Below the pieces are notes generated by a model. That model saw only the letters and a list, made by a program, of their open reading frames with translations. It searched no databases and was not told the DNA's origin. Made by a program: the position numbers and the translations under genes. Below, piece by piece: positions 1 to 10,111 of a stretch of 64,000 nucleotides of DNA. The first letter of the stretch is position 1; each line of letters begins with the position of its first letter. This DNA is from Acidithiobacillus sp. (lineage in GTDB: Bacteria; Pseudomonadota; Gammaproteobacteria; Acidithiobacillales; Acidithiobacillaceae), in contig JAQVDS010000001.1 in the NCBI GenBank assembly GCA_028697715.1, positions 115,932 to 179,931 of the forward strand. The letters are read 5' to 3'.

Positions 1-665
1 GGCGGGTGGATGCCATCCTCGCCGATCTGGGGGTTTCGTCGCCGCAACTGGACGAGGCCGAGCGTGGCTTCAGCTTTTTGCGCGATGGCCCGCTCGATAT
101 GCGCATGGACCCCAGTCAGGGGCTGTCTGCCGCCGAGTGGCTGGCGCAGGTGGAGTTTCGGGAGCTGCGACGCGTGCTGCAGGAGTATGGTGAAGAGCGG
201 GCGGCAACGCGGATCGCCAAAGCCATCATCGCCCAGCGTCAAGACGCCCCTCTTCTGCGTACCCGCGAGCTCGCGGAGCTGATCGGCGATCTGCTCCCTG
301 CAGGGAAAGGGATCCACCCCGCTACCCGGAGCTTCCAGGCAATTCGCATCCAGGTGAATGACGAACTGGGTCAACTGCAGCGCTTCCTGCCCCAGGTCTT
401 GGCCGCCCTGCGCCCCGGTGGAAGGCTCGCCATCATCAGCTTTCACTCCCTCGAAGACCGCTTGGTCAAGCGCTTTTTCCGCGCGCACGAAGCGCGTCCT
501 GATCCCCGCCTGCCGTTGCGCGCCGCGGAACTGCCCGCCCAGCCCTGGGTCGAGATCAGCCCCGCTATTCGTGCACAGGAGTCAGAAATCGCCAAAAATC
601 CCCGCGCCCGTTCCGCCGTGTTGCGTGCCGCTACCAAGAATCCGGAGTATTGTCATGCGTCGTAG
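1..665 (+). CDS. rsmH: 16S rRNA (cytosine1402-N4)-methyltransferase, 3' part
   Basis: This is the C-terminal part of RsmH (MraW), the SAM-dependent enzyme that methylates N4 of C1402 in the decoding centre of 16S rRNA. The window opens inside the gene, so roughly the first 90 residues, including the SAM-binding glycine-rich loop, are missing. Visible family hallmarks are [34 protein letters not shown] and [16 protein letters not shown] near the end. As usual in dcw clusters it is directly followed by ftsL, whose start lies 11 bases inside this gene. The GTG at position 6 is an internal codon, not a start. Confidence 0.95.
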   Translation, partial: RVDAILADLGVSSPQLDEAERGFSFLRDGPLDMRMDPSQGLSAAEWLAQVEFRELRRVLQEYGEERAATRIAKAIIAQRQDAPLLRTRELAELIGDLLPAGKGIHPATRSFQAIRIQVNDELGQLQRFLPQVLAALRPGGRLAIISFHSLEDRLVKRFFRAHEARPDPRLPLRAAELPAQPWVEISPAIRAQESEIAKNPRARSAVLRAATKNPEYCHAS

Positions 666-918
666 CACCATCCTTCTCGTCGCGCTGATCACTCTCACCC
701 TCTTCGGCATCGTTGCTGCACGCGAAAACAGTCGGGCGCAATTCATTCATCTGCAGGCCCTGCAAAATCACATTTTCACCCTCAACAATCGTTGGGGGCA
801 GTTGCAATTGGAGCAAGCGACTCTGGCTTCCGATACTCGCGTTGGCGACATTGCGCATCAAAAGCTAGGGCTGGAGGCACCGAAAAACAGCCAGATCGTC
901 ATGGTGAAAGCCCGGTGA
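655..918 (+). CDS. ftsL: cell division protein FtsL
   Basis: A small bitopic inner-membrane protein of 87 residues that acts in the FtsQLB complex to activate septal wall synthesis by FtsWI. A short basic N-terminus (MRRS) is followed by one membrane helix at about residues 5-22 and then a periplasmic coiled-coil-like stretch ([20 protein letters not shown]). It ends in a segment like that of other FtsL proteins ([13 protein letters not shown]). Sequence identity in this family is low, so position between rsmH and ftsI carries much of the weight. The ATG at 655 overlaps rsmH by 11 bases, and its stop overlaps the ftsI GTG (GTGA). Confidence 0.88.
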   Translation: MRRSTILLVALITLTLFGIVAARENSRAQFIHLQALQNHIFTLNNRWGQLQLEQATLASDTRVGDIAHQKLGLEAPKNSQIVMVKAR

Positions 919-2657
919 ACGGCCTGGCGGAATCGTCCCTGCCCAGCTGGCGACCGCGTCTGATCTTCGCGGTATTGGGCGCTGGATTTTGTGCCATTCT
1001 CTATCAGTCCTGGCAGACGCAGGTGGAGCAGAGCGCCTTCCTGCGCGCCCAGGGTCAGCAGCGTTACCAGCGGCAACTGCCGCTTCCGGCGCCGGCGCGC
1101 GGGGAGATCTTCGACCGCTATGGTCAGCCCTTGGCCCTATCGGTGCCCAGCAGTACCCTCTGGGTAGACCCCAAGGTTTTTGCGCAACAGCAGGCGCGCT
1201 GGCCAGAACTGGCCAGGGTCTTGGGAATGTCGTCAGCAGAGATTGGCAAACGCCTGCAACACAGTGGTAGTGCCTTTGCCTACCTGCTTCGACAGGTCGA
1301 CCCGCAACTGGCTGCACGAGCACTGGCCCTGGGCATCCCCGGGCTGCATGAATTGCAGGAGTACCGACGCTTCTATCCCAGCGGGCAGATCACCGGTCCA
1401 TTGCTGGGTTTTACCAATATCGAAGGAGTTGGTAGTGAAGGCCTGGAACTGGCCTATGATAACATCCTGCGCAGTCGAGCCGGCCAGCGCGAAGTTCTGC
1501 GCGATAATCATGGGCACCTGCTGTCCAGCGCCCCGGAAAATGTCAGCCACCCAGGCCAGCCCCTGACCCTGACGATCGATCGCCGCCTGCAGTATGCGGC
1601 CTACACGGCTCTGGCGGCTGCCGTGCAGCGTTTCGCCGCGCACACGGGCTCTGCGGTCCTTCTCGACGCCCACAGTGGTGCCATCCTGGCAATGGTCAAC
1701 TATCCGGCGAGCAATCCCAACGATCGGGAACACTATGATCCCGCCGGTGCCACGGATCGCGCCATTACCCACACCTTCGAACCCGGCTCGGTAATGAAGC
1801 CCTTTGCCGTGGCAGCGGCCCTGGATAGCGGCAGTATCCAGGCCGGCAGCCGCTTCGATGTCGACACCAACTGTTTTCGCGTCGCCAGTTATTGCATTCA
1901 GGATGACGCCCGGCATGGCACCCTCGATATCGCGCAGATTCTCAAATATTCCAGCAACATCGGCGCAGCAAAGATTGCTCTGCGTACCCCTGCGGCAGAT
2001 CTCTATGGCTTGCTCAGCCGCGCTGGGTTCGGGCGATCCGTGGGCCTGGCCCTGCCCGGCGAGAGTGCCGGCCGCTTACCCGCCTATCAACAATGGGGGC
2101 CAGCGGCGCATGCTGCGATTGCGTACGGCTACGGCATCTCGGTTAATACCCTGCAGCTGGCCGCCGCCTATGCGGCGATCGCCAATGGGGGTGTCTATGT
2201 CCAACCACACCTACTCAAGGGGCAACAAGGCGAGGAGCGCCGAGTGATGGCGGCCAGTACCGCCGCCGAGCTGCGCAATTGGCTGGCCGGGGTCGTCGCG
2301 TCCGGGGGCACCGGCTTTCTCGCTGCCATCCCCGGCTACACGGTAGCTGGCAAGACCGGCACGGCGGCCATGGCCAACGGCAAAGGGGGGTTTCATCGCC
2401 ATCAGGTGAATACTAGCTTCGTCGGCTTTGCGCCGGCGCAGAATCCGCGTTTTGTGATGGCGGTGACAGTGCGCGACCCTACCCAAGGCTGGCGCTATGG
2501 CGGCGTCGTCGCGGCACCGGTCTTTCGTAGCACCATGAGCGTGGCCTTGCGCAACGCCGGTATTCCGCCGCAGGCAGGAAGCGCCCAGGCTATCCACCCA
2601 CGGAGCATTGCCGAACAGCAGCGCTGGGCAGAAGGAGCGGGTGATGTCCAGCACTGA
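915..2657 (+). CDS. ftsI: septal peptidoglycan transpeptidase FtsI (PBP3)
   Basis: Class B penicillin-binding protein of 580 residues that cross-links septal peptidoglycan together with FtsW. An N-terminal membrane anchor (about residues 15-35) precedes a dimerisation domain and a C-terminal transpeptidase domain. The active-site motifs are intact: S292-V-M-K (catalytic serine), S346-S-N and K480-T-G-T. The start is the GTG at 915, which overlaps the ftsL stop as GTGA. An upstream in-frame ATG at 792 would lie inside ftsL and give a basic, non-membrane leader, so it was rejected. Confidence 0.95.
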   Translation: MNGLAESSLPSWRPRLIFAVLGAGFCAILYQSWQTQVEQSAFLRAQGQQRYQRQLPLPAPARGEIFDRYGQPLALSVPSSTLWVDPKVFAQQQARWPELARVLGMSSAEIGKRLQHSGSAFAYLLRQVDPQLAARALALGIPGLHELQEYRRFYPSGQITGPLLGFTNIEGVGSEGLELAYDNILRSRAGQREVLRDNHGHLLSSAPENVSHPGQPLTLTIDRRLQYAAYTALAAAVQRFAAHTGSAVLLDAHSGAILAMVNYPASNPNDREHYDPAGATDRAITHTFEPGSVMKPFAVAAALDSGSIQAGSRFDVDTNCFRVASYCIQDDARHGTLDIAQILKYSSNIGAAKIALRTPAADLYGLLSRAGFGRSVGLALPGESAGRLPAYQQWGPAAHAAIAYGYGISVNTLQLAAAYAAIANGGVYVQPHLLKGQQGEERRVMAASTAAELRNWLAGVVASGGTGFLAAIPGYTVAGKTGTAAMANGKGGFHRHQVNTSFVGFAPAQNPRFVMAVTVRDPTQGWRYGGVVAAPVFRSTMSVALRNAGIPPQAGSAQAIHPRSIAEQQRWAEGAGDVQH

Positions 2658-4086
2658 AACCCTCGACTACCTCCTCCCGGAATTGCAGCCAGCACGAGCC
2701 ATTCCCATTACCGGCATCGACAGTGACAGCCGCCGCTTGCCCGAAGGGGGGCTCTTTGTCGCTCTGGATACGCGCCATGGACCCACGGCGCACTTTCTGC
2801 CCGATGCCTGGCAGGCAGGTGCCGCCGCTGCCATCGTCGAGGCCGAACACGAAGGGTTTACCGACACCGAAGCCGGTCCGCTATGGTCGCGCCCCGATGC
2901 CCGCGCGCTCCTGGGGCTGGCCTTGCGGCGCCATTACTGCTGGGACGCGGACGCAACCCCCCGGCTCATCGGCGTGACCGGGACCAATGGCAAGAGTAGT
3001 GTGACGCGGCTGATCGCCCAACTGGCACCGGCGCCGGCGCAGATCATCGGCACCCTCGGCTATGGGCCGGTGGATGCGCTGCAGGCACTGCCCAACACTA
3101 CCCCCGAGGCGGTCGAGTTGTGGCGCCTACTGGTCGCGGCGCGTGCTGCCGGCGCACAGACGGTCAGTATGGAGGTTTCCTCCCACGCCCTTGCCCTGGG
3201 CCGGGTGGCTGCGGTCCCCTTCCACATTGCTGTCTTCACCAACCTTACCCAGGATCATCTCGACTTTCACGGCGACATGGCGAGTTATGGGGCAGCCAAG
3301 GCACGGCTCTTTCAGACGCCGGAACTGCAATACGCCGTCCTTAATGCCGATGATCCCTTCACTGCGCAACTGCGGCAAAGCATCGCAGCGCAGGTAGAGG
3401 TTCTGGACTATGGCTTTGATGCGGCTGCCATCAAAGTGCGCGACTACCATCCGGGTGCCAGTGGCACTCTGCTGGAGCTGGATACGCCCTGGGGGAGACG
3501 TCGCTTGCGCAGTCCTCTGCTCGGGCGCAGCAACACTTACAATCTGCTGGCGGCCCTGGCCTGCGCTGCGGCTCTCGGCTGGGAGATCGAAGACGAGCAG
3601 ATTGCCCACCTCAGCCTGCCGGTCGGACGCTACCAGTGCCTGCCGGCTGTACCGGGCAAGGCGCGGGTGATGATCGATTACGCCCACACCCCGGATGCCC
3701 TGGATGCCGTCCTGCAAGACCTGCGTGCCATTGCCAAGGGGAAGATCACGCTGGTCTTTGGTTGCGGCGGCGATCGCGATCACGGCAAGCGTCCGCAGAT
3801 GGGCGCCATTGCCGCGCGTCTGGCGGATCGGGTGATCGTCACCGACGACAACCCGCGCATGGAAGACCCGGAACAGATCACCAACGAGATTCTGACCGGA
3901 ATTCCGAGCGGTCGGGCGACCGTAGAACATAATCGGGCACGCGCCATCCAGCTGGCCATCGCCGATGCCCAGTCTGGCGACTGGGTACTGATCGCTGGCA
4001 AGGGTCACGAGAGCTATCAGGATCGCGGCGGTCAGAAACAGCCCTTCGCTGACGCGCAGCACGCAGAGGAGGCGTTACGTCAATGA
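2644..4086 (+). CDS. murE: UDP-MurNAc-tripeptide synthetase MurE
   Basis: Cytoplasmic Mur ligase of 480 residues that adds the third amino acid, probably meso-diaminopimelate, to UDP-MurNAc-L-Ala-D-Glu. The ATP loop GVTGTNGKSSVTRL is clear, followed by the MurE-type substrate segment (NTTPEAVELWRLL). The segment TDDNPRMEDPEQI contains the DNPR motif that goes with diaminopimelate rather than lysine. The start chosen is the ATG at 2644, with AAGGAG seven bases upstream; it overlaps ftsI by 14 bases. An in-frame ATG at 2608 lies deeper in ftsI and was not used. Confidence 0.95.
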   Translation: MSSTETLDYLLPELQPARAIPITGIDSDSRRLPEGGLFVALDTRHGPTAHFLPDAWQAGAAAAIVEAEHEGFTDTEAGPLWSRPDARALLGLALRRHYCWDADATPRLIGVTGTNGKSSVTRLIAQLAPAPAQIIGTLGYGPVDALQALPNTTPEAVELWRLLVAARAAGAQTVSMEVSSHALALGRVAAVPFHIAVFTNLTQDHLDFHGDMASYGAAKARLFQTPELQYAVLNADDPFTAQLRQSIAAQVEVLDYGFDAAAIKVRDYHPGASGTLLELDTPWGRRRLRSPLLGRSNTYNLLAALACAAALGWEIEDEQIAHLSLPVGRYQCLPAVPGKARVMIDYAHTPDALDAVLQDLRAIAKGKITLVFGCGGDRDHGKRPQMGAIAARLADRVIVTDDNPRMEDPEQITNEILTGIPSGRATVEHNRARAIQLAIADAQSGDWVLIAGKGHESYQDRGGQKQPFADAQHAEEALRQ

Positions 4087-5432
4087 TCGAGCTGAGTCTC
4101 CGGGAAGTCGCCAAGATCTGTCATGGGAAAACCCTCCCTGGCAGCCCGGCAGAACTGCGGATTCGCGGACTCAGTAGCGATAGCCGCAGCGCGCAACCCG
4201 ACACGCTCTTCGTTGCCCTCTCTGGGCCACATTTCGATGCCCATGACTTTGTTGCCCAGGCACGCAGCAACGGCGCCGCGGCCGTGCTCGTCAGCCGGGC
4301 GATGGCGGAGCCCGGAGTCTTGGTCACCGATACCCTGCAGGCGCTGCAAGACCTCGCTGCCGCCTGGCGCCAGCGTTGTCCCGCCAAGGTCATTGGCGTT
4401 ACCGGTTCCTGCGGCAAGACCACGGTCAAGGAGATTCTCGCGGCAATCCTGCAGGAAACCGGTCCCGGTATCGCCACCCAGGGCAACCTCAACAACCATA
4501 TCGGCGTTCCCCTGACCCTGGCGCGCCTCAGCCAGACGGACCGCTATGCGGTGGTCGAAATGGGGATGAACCATGCCGGAGAGATTCGGATGCTGAGCCG
4601 TCTGGCCACACCGGATCTCGTCATCATCAACAACGCGGGGACGGCGCATCTCGAAAACCTGGGGACGGTAGAGGCCATCGCCGCGGCCAAGGGGGAAATC
4701 CTCGATGGCTTGGGCACCCACGGCATCGCCGTGCTCAATGGGGATGATCGCTTTTGTGAGGAATGGGCGGCGCAGGCGCCTGGAGAGGTCTGGCGTTTCA
4801 GTCTGGAAGACCGGCCTGCACGCGTTCGCGGCGCCTGGCAGGCGAGTGCGACGGGCGGGGAGATGCAGGTGCGGGCTCCGCAGGGAACCTTTGATCTGCA
4901 GATTCCCCTGCCCGGCCGGCACAACGGCGCCAATGTCCTGGCGGCGGTTACTGCTGCCCTGGCCCTCGACACCCCGATCGCTGCCATTGTGCGTAGCGTC
5001 GCCCAGCTGCGCGGCGTCTCCGGACGCCTGCAGTGGGTCGCGGGGCGGCAGGGCAGCCGTCTCCTGGACGACAGCTACAACGCCAACCCGGCGAGTCTGG
5101 AGGCAGCGATGCAGGTCCTGGCGCAGCAACCAGGTCGGCGTTTTCTGGTTTTAGGGGATATGGGCGAACTAGGCCCGGAGGCGCGCAGTTACCACGCCCA
5201 GGCGGGGAAACGCCTGCGCGAACTGGGCATCGACGGGCTCTTCGCCACGGGCCCCCTGAGCGCGGCAGCGGTGGAGGCCTTCGGCAGCGGCGCCAGCCAC
5301 TTCGCCGGGATCGACGCCCTCGTTACCGCCCTGCAGCCAGTGCTGGCGGGCGATGTCACGGTGCTGGTGAAGGGTTCTCGTGCCGCCCATATGGAAGGGG
5401 TGATTACTGCCCTGCGGCAGGAGGCTGGCTGA
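4083..5432 (+). CDS. murF: UDP-MurNAc-tripeptide:D-Ala-D-Ala ligase MurF
   Basis: Mur ligase of 449 residues that adds the D-Ala-D-Ala dipeptide to make UDP-MurNAc-pentapeptide. It has the P-loop [15 protein letters not shown] near residue 105, the MurF-typical [10 protein letters not shown] segment, and [16 protein letters not shown] in the C-terminal domain. The start overlaps the murE stop by four bases (ATGA), so translation is probably coupled. Length is normal for the family. Confidence 0.95.
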   Translation: MIELSLREVAKICHGKTLPGSPAELRIRGLSSDSRSAQPDTLFVALSGPHFDAHDFVAQARSNGAAAVLVSRAMAEPGVLVTDTLQALQDLAAAWRQRCPAKVIGVTGSCGKTTVKEILAAILQETGPGIATQGNLNNHIGVPLTLARLSQTDRYAVVEMGMNHAGEIRMLSRLATPDLVIINNAGTAHLENLGTVEAIAAAKGEILDGLGTHGIAVLNGDDRFCEEWAAQAPGEVWRFSLEDRPARVRGAWQASATGGEMQVRAPQGTFDLQIPLPGRHNGANVLAAVTAALALDTPIAAIVRSVAQLRGVSGRLQWVAGRQGSRLLDDSYNANPASLEAAMQVLAQQPGRRFLVLGDMGELGPEARSYHAQAGKRLRELGIDGLFATGPLSAAAVEAFGSGASHFAGIDALVTALQPVLAGDVTVLVKGSRAAHMEGVITALRQEAG

Positions 5433-5433
5433 A

Positions 5434-6516
5434 ATGCTCTATTATCTTCTGCTCCAGCTCCAGAGCCTCTACCATGGCTTTCATGTCTTCTCTTACCTGA
5501 CCCTGCGCGGGGTCTTGAGTATCCTCACCGCCCTGGTCCTGTCCCTGGGTCTTGGGCCCATCGTCATTTCCCGTCTGCGCCAGTACAAGATTGGACAGAT
5601 GGTGCGCAGCGACGGGCCGGAGACCCATCTCAGCAAACAAGGCACCCCGACCATGGGTGGGGCGCTGATTCTGCTGGTCGTTCTGTTGACCACCCTGCTC
5701 TGGTCCGACCTCGGCAACCCCATGGTCTGGATTGCCATGCTGACGACCCTCGCCTTTGGCGCCGTGGGATTCATCGATGACTGGCGCAAGTTGCGCCGCA
5801 AAAACAGTAAGGGCCTCTCGGCGCGCGGCAAATATGGCCTGCAGTCGCTTTTTGCCATCGCGGCTGCCACGGCCCTGTATTTCTGGGGCCAGGGGAGTCT
5901 ACCCCACAGCCTGATCGTGCCTTTCGTCCCGCACGTACTGATTCCACTGGGCATCGGCTTCATCGTCTTCAGCTATTTCGTCATTGTCGGTACCTCCAAT
6001 GCCGTCAACCTTACGGATGGTCTCGACGGACTCGCCATTGTCCCCACGGTGATGGTGGCTGGGGCTCTGGGCATCTTCAGTTATGTGGCAGGCAATGCGG
6101 TATTCGCCAACTATCTCGAGGTTCCCTTCGTCCCTGGTGCCGGCCAGTTGATCATCTTCTGCGGCGCGCTGGTGGGAGCAGGACTGGGCTTTCTCTGGTT
6201 CAATACCTATCCTGCCGAGGTCTTCATGGGCGATACCGGCGCCCTGGCCCTGGGAGCCGCCTTGGCCATCGTTGCCATCGTCGCCCGGCAGGAGTTGGTG
6301 CTGGTGATCATGGGTGGAGTCTTCGTGGTCGAGACGCTCTCGGTAATGATCCAAGTCGCGTCTTTCCGCCTGACCGGCAAGCGCGTATTCCGCATGGCGC
6401 CACTCCATCATCACTACGAAAAGAAAGGCTGGCCGGAACCACGCGTTGCAGTCCGCTTTTGGATCATTACCGTGATCCTGGTCTTGATTGGCCTGTCGAG
6501 TCTGAAAATCCGATGA
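5434..6516 (+). CDS. mraY: phospho-MurNAc-pentapeptide transferase MraY
   Basis: Polytopic inner-membrane enzyme of 360 residues that transfers phospho-MurNAc-pentapeptide to undecaprenyl phosphate, giving lipid I. About ten hydrophobic segments are visible. Conserved cytoplasmic motifs include GTPTMGG, the aspartate pair in [36 protein letters not shown] and the histidine-rich [12 protein letters not shown]. It begins two bases after the murF stop and its stop overlaps murD. Confidence 0.96.
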   Translation: MLYYLLLQLQSLYHGFHVFSYLTLRGVLSILTALVLSLGLGPIVISRLRQYKIGQMVRSDGPETHLSKQGTPTMGGALILLVVLLTTLLWSDLGNPMVWIAMLTTLAFGAVGFIDDWRKLRRKNSKGLSARGKYGLQSLFAIAAATALYFWGQGSLPHSLIVPFVPHVLIPLGIGFIVFSYFVIVGTSNAVNLTDGLDGLAIVPTVMVAGALGIFSYVAGNAVFANYLEVPFVPGAGQLIIFCGALVGAGLGFLWFNTYPAEVFMGDTGALALGAALAIVAIVARQELVLVIMGGVFVVETLSVMIQVASFRLTGKRVFRMAPLHHHYEKKGWPEPRVAVRFWIITVILVLIGLSSLKIR

Positions 6517-7871
6517 AGAAGACCGACTGGCGAGCACGCAAGGTGGCGATAGCAGGGGCGGGCAAGACTGGGGAATCCCTGCTCCGTTTTGCCCTGGCGC
6601 GGGGGGCTCAGTGCTCCTTGTGGGATACCCGCGCAACATTGGACGCGCAAGGCTGGCGGGAACGGTATCCGGGAGTCCATATCCATTTTGGTGACTGGCC
6701 AGAGGATGCCTTTTTGCCGTACGAGCGGGTGCTTTGCAGTCCGGGATTATCGCCCCTTACCCCAGCCCTGGCGGCAGCGCGGCGAGCGGAGATCCCGCTC
6801 TGGGGCGATATCGAGCTTTTCGCGCAAGAGGTGCAGACGCCGGTCATCGCCATCACCGGCAGCAACGGCAAAAGCACCGTCACCACCCTGATCGGAGAGA
6901 TGGCGCGAGCCGCGGGACTGCAGGTGGCGGTGGGGGGAAACCTCGGCACCCCGGCACTGGAATTGCTGCCGCAGGAAGGGGCGGCGGAGCCGGAACTCTA
7001 CGTCCTCGAACTGTCCAGCTTCCAGCTGGAATACTGTGAGAGCTTGCGTCCCCGTGCCGCGACCATCCTCAACATCAGCGCGGATCATCTGGACTGGCAT
7101 GGTGATTTTGCCAGCTATGTCGCCGCCAAGTGGCGTATCGCTCGGTGCATGAGCGCTGGCGACACTCTGGTGCTACCTAGCCAGGATGCGGAGTTGCAAA
7201 CGCTTCCTAGCAACCTTTCTGCACAACTCTCATTACGCCGTTTTGGGCTCGGTGCCGCAGGGGAGATTGTCGACGGGCAGATCGTCATCGACGGCAAGGC
7301 ACTCCTTCCCATTAGTGAACTCCGTATTCCCGGACGCCATAATCAGGAGAACGCCCTGGCAGCAGCATTGTTGGCACGCGCGGCAGGGATTCCGCAGGCG
7401 GCCATCCGGCAGACCCTACAGAATTTCACTGGTCTACCGCATCGCCTGCAGTGGGTGGCGACGGTAGATGATGTCGAATATTTCGATGATTCGAAAGGCA
7501 CCAATCTCGGCGCCAGCCTGCGCGCCATCGAGGCCCTTTCCGGCCCCTTGGTCCTGATCCTCGGCGGCGACGCCAAGGGTGCTGATCTCCAACCTCTTGC
7601 GGCAGCCTGTGTCGGACAGCGTGGCGCTGTGCTTCTGGGTAATTCAGAAGAGGAACTGGCAAGAATCCTGGCTGGCAAGCTACCCATCCGTCGTACCGGA
7701 CAAAGCGGCATGTTGGAATGCGTGCGTCAGGCCGCCGCCCTCGCCCGACCTGGCGATCAGGTACTGCTCTCGCCGGCCTGCGCCAGTCTCGACATGTTCC
7801 AGAACTATCATGACCGCGGACAGCAGTTTACCGCTGCCGTCCATGCCCTGGCAGGAGCTTCCCATGCGTAA
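6513..7871 (+). CDS. murD: UDP-MurNAc-L-alanine:D-glutamate ligase MurD
   Basis: Mur ligase of 452 residues that adds D-glutamate to UDP-MurNAc-L-Ala in the cytoplasm. It shows the N-terminal dinucleotide-like fold ([14 protein letters not shown]), the ATP loop [15 protein letters not shown] and the segment LELSSFQLE. Further landmarks are ISADHLDWH and FDDSKGTN. The ATG at 6513 overlaps the mraY stop by four bases. The in-frame ATG at 6459 lies inside mraY and was rejected. Confidence 0.95.
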   Translation: MKKTDWRARKVAIAGAGKTGESLLRFALARGAQCSLWDTRATLDAQGWRERYPGVHIHFGDWPEDAFLPYERVLCSPGLSPLTPALAAARRAEIPLWGDIELFAQEVQTPVIAITGSNGKSTVTTLIGEMARAAGLQVAVGGNLGTPALELLPQEGAAEPELYVLELSSFQLEYCESLRPRAATILNISADHLDWHGDFASYVAAKWRIARCMSAGDTLVLPSQDAELQTLPSNLSAQLSLRRFGLGAAGEIVDGQIVIDGKALLPISELRIPGRHNQENALAAALLARAAGIPQAAIRQTLQNFTGLPHRLQWVATVDDVEYFDDSKGTNLGASLRAIEALSGPLVLILGGDAKGADLQPLAAACVGQRGAVLLGNSEEELARILAGKLPIRRTGQSGMLECVRQAAALARPGDQVLLSPACASLDMFQNYHDRGQQFTAAVHALAGASHA

Positions 7872-9045
7872 GCCGAGTTGGTGGTTGGCGGAAAACGGCA
7901 AGGCCGACACCGTATTGTGGTGGATCCTGATCATCCTGCTCTGTTTTGGCTTGGTGATGGTCTACTCGGCCAGCGCTCCGGTGGCCCAACAGGAAACCGG
8001 CAATCCACTGTTTTTTGCCGAACGGCAGGTGCTCTATGCCATCCTCGGACTCACTGGGATGTACTACATCAGCCGCATCGACCTGGAATTCTGGGAACGC
8101 ATGACCTTCCCACTCATGGGCATCTCCCTCATTGCCCTGCTGGTGGTCTTTGTGCCGGTCATCGGCGTGGGGGTGAATGGCTCGCACCGCTGGATCAATT
8201 TTCTGATCGTCCGCCTGCAACCCTCAGAGCTGCTGAAGTTTGCCCTGCTCCTGTTCATGTCCCGCTATGTGGTGCGCAAGGGAGAGCTGCTCGGCGATTT
8301 CAAGGAGGGGCTCTGGCCGATCTTCATCCTGCTCTTCGTCCTCGGTGTGCTACTGCTCTTGCAGCCGGATTTTGGCTCCTTCTTCATGGTCGTGGCAATC
8401 ACCGGCACCCTGCTCTTCCTGGGCGGATTACCGATGCGCTATGTGCTCTTTGCCGGTATCGTCGCCGGCGCGGCCCTGGGGGTACTTGCCGTATCTGCGC
8501 CTTATCGCCTTGCCCGCATTACCTCCTTTTCCAACCCCTGGGCCGATCCTTATGGCAGCGGCTTCCAGTTGGTGCAATCTCTGATTGCTTTTGGTCGCGG
8601 TGGTGTGTTTGGAGTAGGACTGGGCAACGGTATCATGAAGTATTTTTACCTGCCAGAGTCCTACACCGACTTCATCCCGGCGGTAATCGGCGAAGAACTC
8701 GGGATGATCGGTATCTGGGCCCTGATTTTCCTCTATGCGGTGGCCTGCTGGCGCATCTATCGCGTTGGTCGTCGCGCCGCCGCCGCCGGTGATGCCTTTT
8801 ATGCCCTCTTCTGTTACGGCACCCTGATCTGGTTTGGTGGCGAGGCGGTGATGTCCCTGGGCGTAAACCTTGGGGCCTTGCCGACCAAGGGCTTTGCCCT
8901 GCCCTTGATCAGTTATGGCGGCAGCGCCCTGGTTTTCCTCTGCGCTACCTTGGGAGTAGTGCTCGCGGTGAGCCGCCGCTATCCGCCGCTTGCCAAACGG
9001 GCGAAGGTGCAGCAAGTAAAGGCTGAGGAGGTGGCGCATGGCTAG
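7864..9045 (+). CDS. ftsW: septal peptidoglycan polymerase FtsW (SEDS family)
   Basis: Polytopic SEDS protein of 393 residues, the lipid II glycosyltransferase partner of FtsI at the septum. About ten membrane helices are visible. SEDS landmarks include VGVNGSHRWI followed by LQPSELLKFALLLF, then FTDFIPAVIGEELG-like sequence (written here as YTDFIPAVIGEELG), and LPTKGFALPLISYGGSALV near the C-terminus. The ATG at 7864 lies eight bases inside murD. The longer open frame from 7579 is antiparallel in sense to no known domain and overlaps murD, so it was not used. Confidence 0.95.
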   Translation: MRKPSWWLAENGKADTVLWWILIILLCFGLVMVYSASAPVAQQETGNPLFFAERQVLYAILGLTGMYYISRIDLEFWERMTFPLMGISLIALLVVFVPVIGVGVNGSHRWINFLIVRLQPSELLKFALLLFMSRYVVRKGELLGDFKEGLWPIFILLFVLGVLLLLQPDFGSFFMVVAITGTLLFLGGLPMRYVLFAGIVAGAALGVLAVSAPYRLARITSFSNPWADPYGSGFQLVQSLIAFGRGGVFGVGLGNGIMKYFYLPESYTDFIPAVIGEELGMIGIWALIFLYAVACWRIYRVGRRAAAAGDAFYALFCYGTLIWFGGEAVMSLGVNLGALPTKGFALPLISYGGSALVFLCATLGVVLAVSRRYPPLAKRAKVQQVKAEEVAHG

Positions 9046-10111
9046 GGGCGTCGTCATCGCTGCCGGCGGTACCGGCGGGCACATTTTCCCCGCCCTTTCC
9101 GTGGCGCAGGAGTTGCGTGCGCGAGGCGTCGCCGTCGACTGGATCGGCACGGCGCAAGGCATGGAACAGCATCTGGTACCTGCCGCAGGCTATTCTCTAC
9201 ACCAACTGGACATGCAGGGCCTGCGCGGAAAGGGATGGCAGCGTTGGCTGAGCGCGCCCTGGCGCTTGGGGCGAGCGGTACTGCAGGCGCGCCGGATCCT
9301 CCGCCAGTGCGGCGCCGAAGCGGTATTGGGCATGGGAGGCTACGTCTCGGCCCCTGCCGGGATTGCTGCCTGGAGTCTGGGCCAGCGCCTTTGCCTGCAT
9401 GAGCAAAATGCCATTCCCGGACTCGCCAATCGATTGCTCGCTCCCCTGGCTGCCCAAGTTTTTGCCGGCTTTCCCAATACCGGGCTCAAGAAGGCCCGCT
9501 GGGTGGGTAACCCAGTACGCGCGGAAATTGCCGCTTTACCAGCGCCAGCGCTACGCTTTGCGCAACACCAGGGTAAAGCGCGGATTCTGATCATGGGGGG
9601 CAGTCAGGGCGCCCAGGTGCTGAATGAGATCTGCTCTGCCACCCTGATCAAACTGCCGCCGGAGCAGCGGCCGGAAATCTGGCACCAATGCGGCAAGACG
9701 CATCTGGAAAAGACCCAGGCGGCCTACGCTGCCGCAAACGTCCCGGCGCGGGTCGATGCGTTCATCGACGATATGGCCGCGGCCCTCGCCTGGGCCGATC
9801 TGGCGATTTGCCGGGCCGGCGCGGCAACGGTGGCGGAGTTATGCGCTGCCGGCCTCGGCAGTCTGCTGATTCCATTCCCCTTTGCCGTAGATGATCACCA
9901 GGCGGCCAATGCCCGTTTTCTGGAAGACGCCGGAGCCGGTCGCATGCTGCGTCAGGAGGGGCTCGACGCGGCGCAACTGCACAGCGTTCTGTTGCCACTG
10001 CTCGAGGATCCGTCACTGCGACTGCGCTGGGCCGAGGCGGCCCGCCGTCAGGCGCGGGTAAACGCCGCGCAGGATGTCGCCGATGCCTGCGAAGGAATTG
10101 CACATGCGTAA
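9038..10111 (+). CDS. murG: lipid II synthase MurG
   Basis: Peripheral membrane glycosyltransferase of 357 residues that adds GlcNAc from UDP-GlcNAc to lipid I to form lipid II. The N-terminal glycine loop AAGGTGGHIFPALSVA and a second glycine-rich loop (VLGMGGYVSAPAG) are present. In the C-terminal donor domain are LIMGGSQGAQVLNE and CRAGAATVAELCAAGL, which bind UDP-GlcNAc in known MurG structures. The start overlaps ftsW by eight bases, and the SD GAGGAGG lies in the ftsW 3' end. Confidence 0.95.
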   Translation: MARGVVIAAGGTGGHIFPALSVAQELRARGVAVDWIGTAQGMEQHLVPAAGYSLHQLDMQGLRGKGWQRWLSAPWRLGRAVLQARRILRQCGAEAVLGMGGYVSAPAGIAAWSLGQRLCLHEQNAIPGLANRLLAPLAAQVFAGFPNTGLKKARWVGNPVRAEIAALPAPALRFAQHQGKARILIMGGSQGAQVLNEICSATLIKLPPEQRPEIWHQCGKTHLEKTQAAYAAANVPARVDAFIDDMAAALAWADLAICRAGAATVAELCAAGLGSLLIPFPFAVDDHQAANARFLEDAGAGRMLRQEGLDAAQLHSVLLPLLEDPSLRLRWAEAARRQARVNAAQDVADACEGIAHA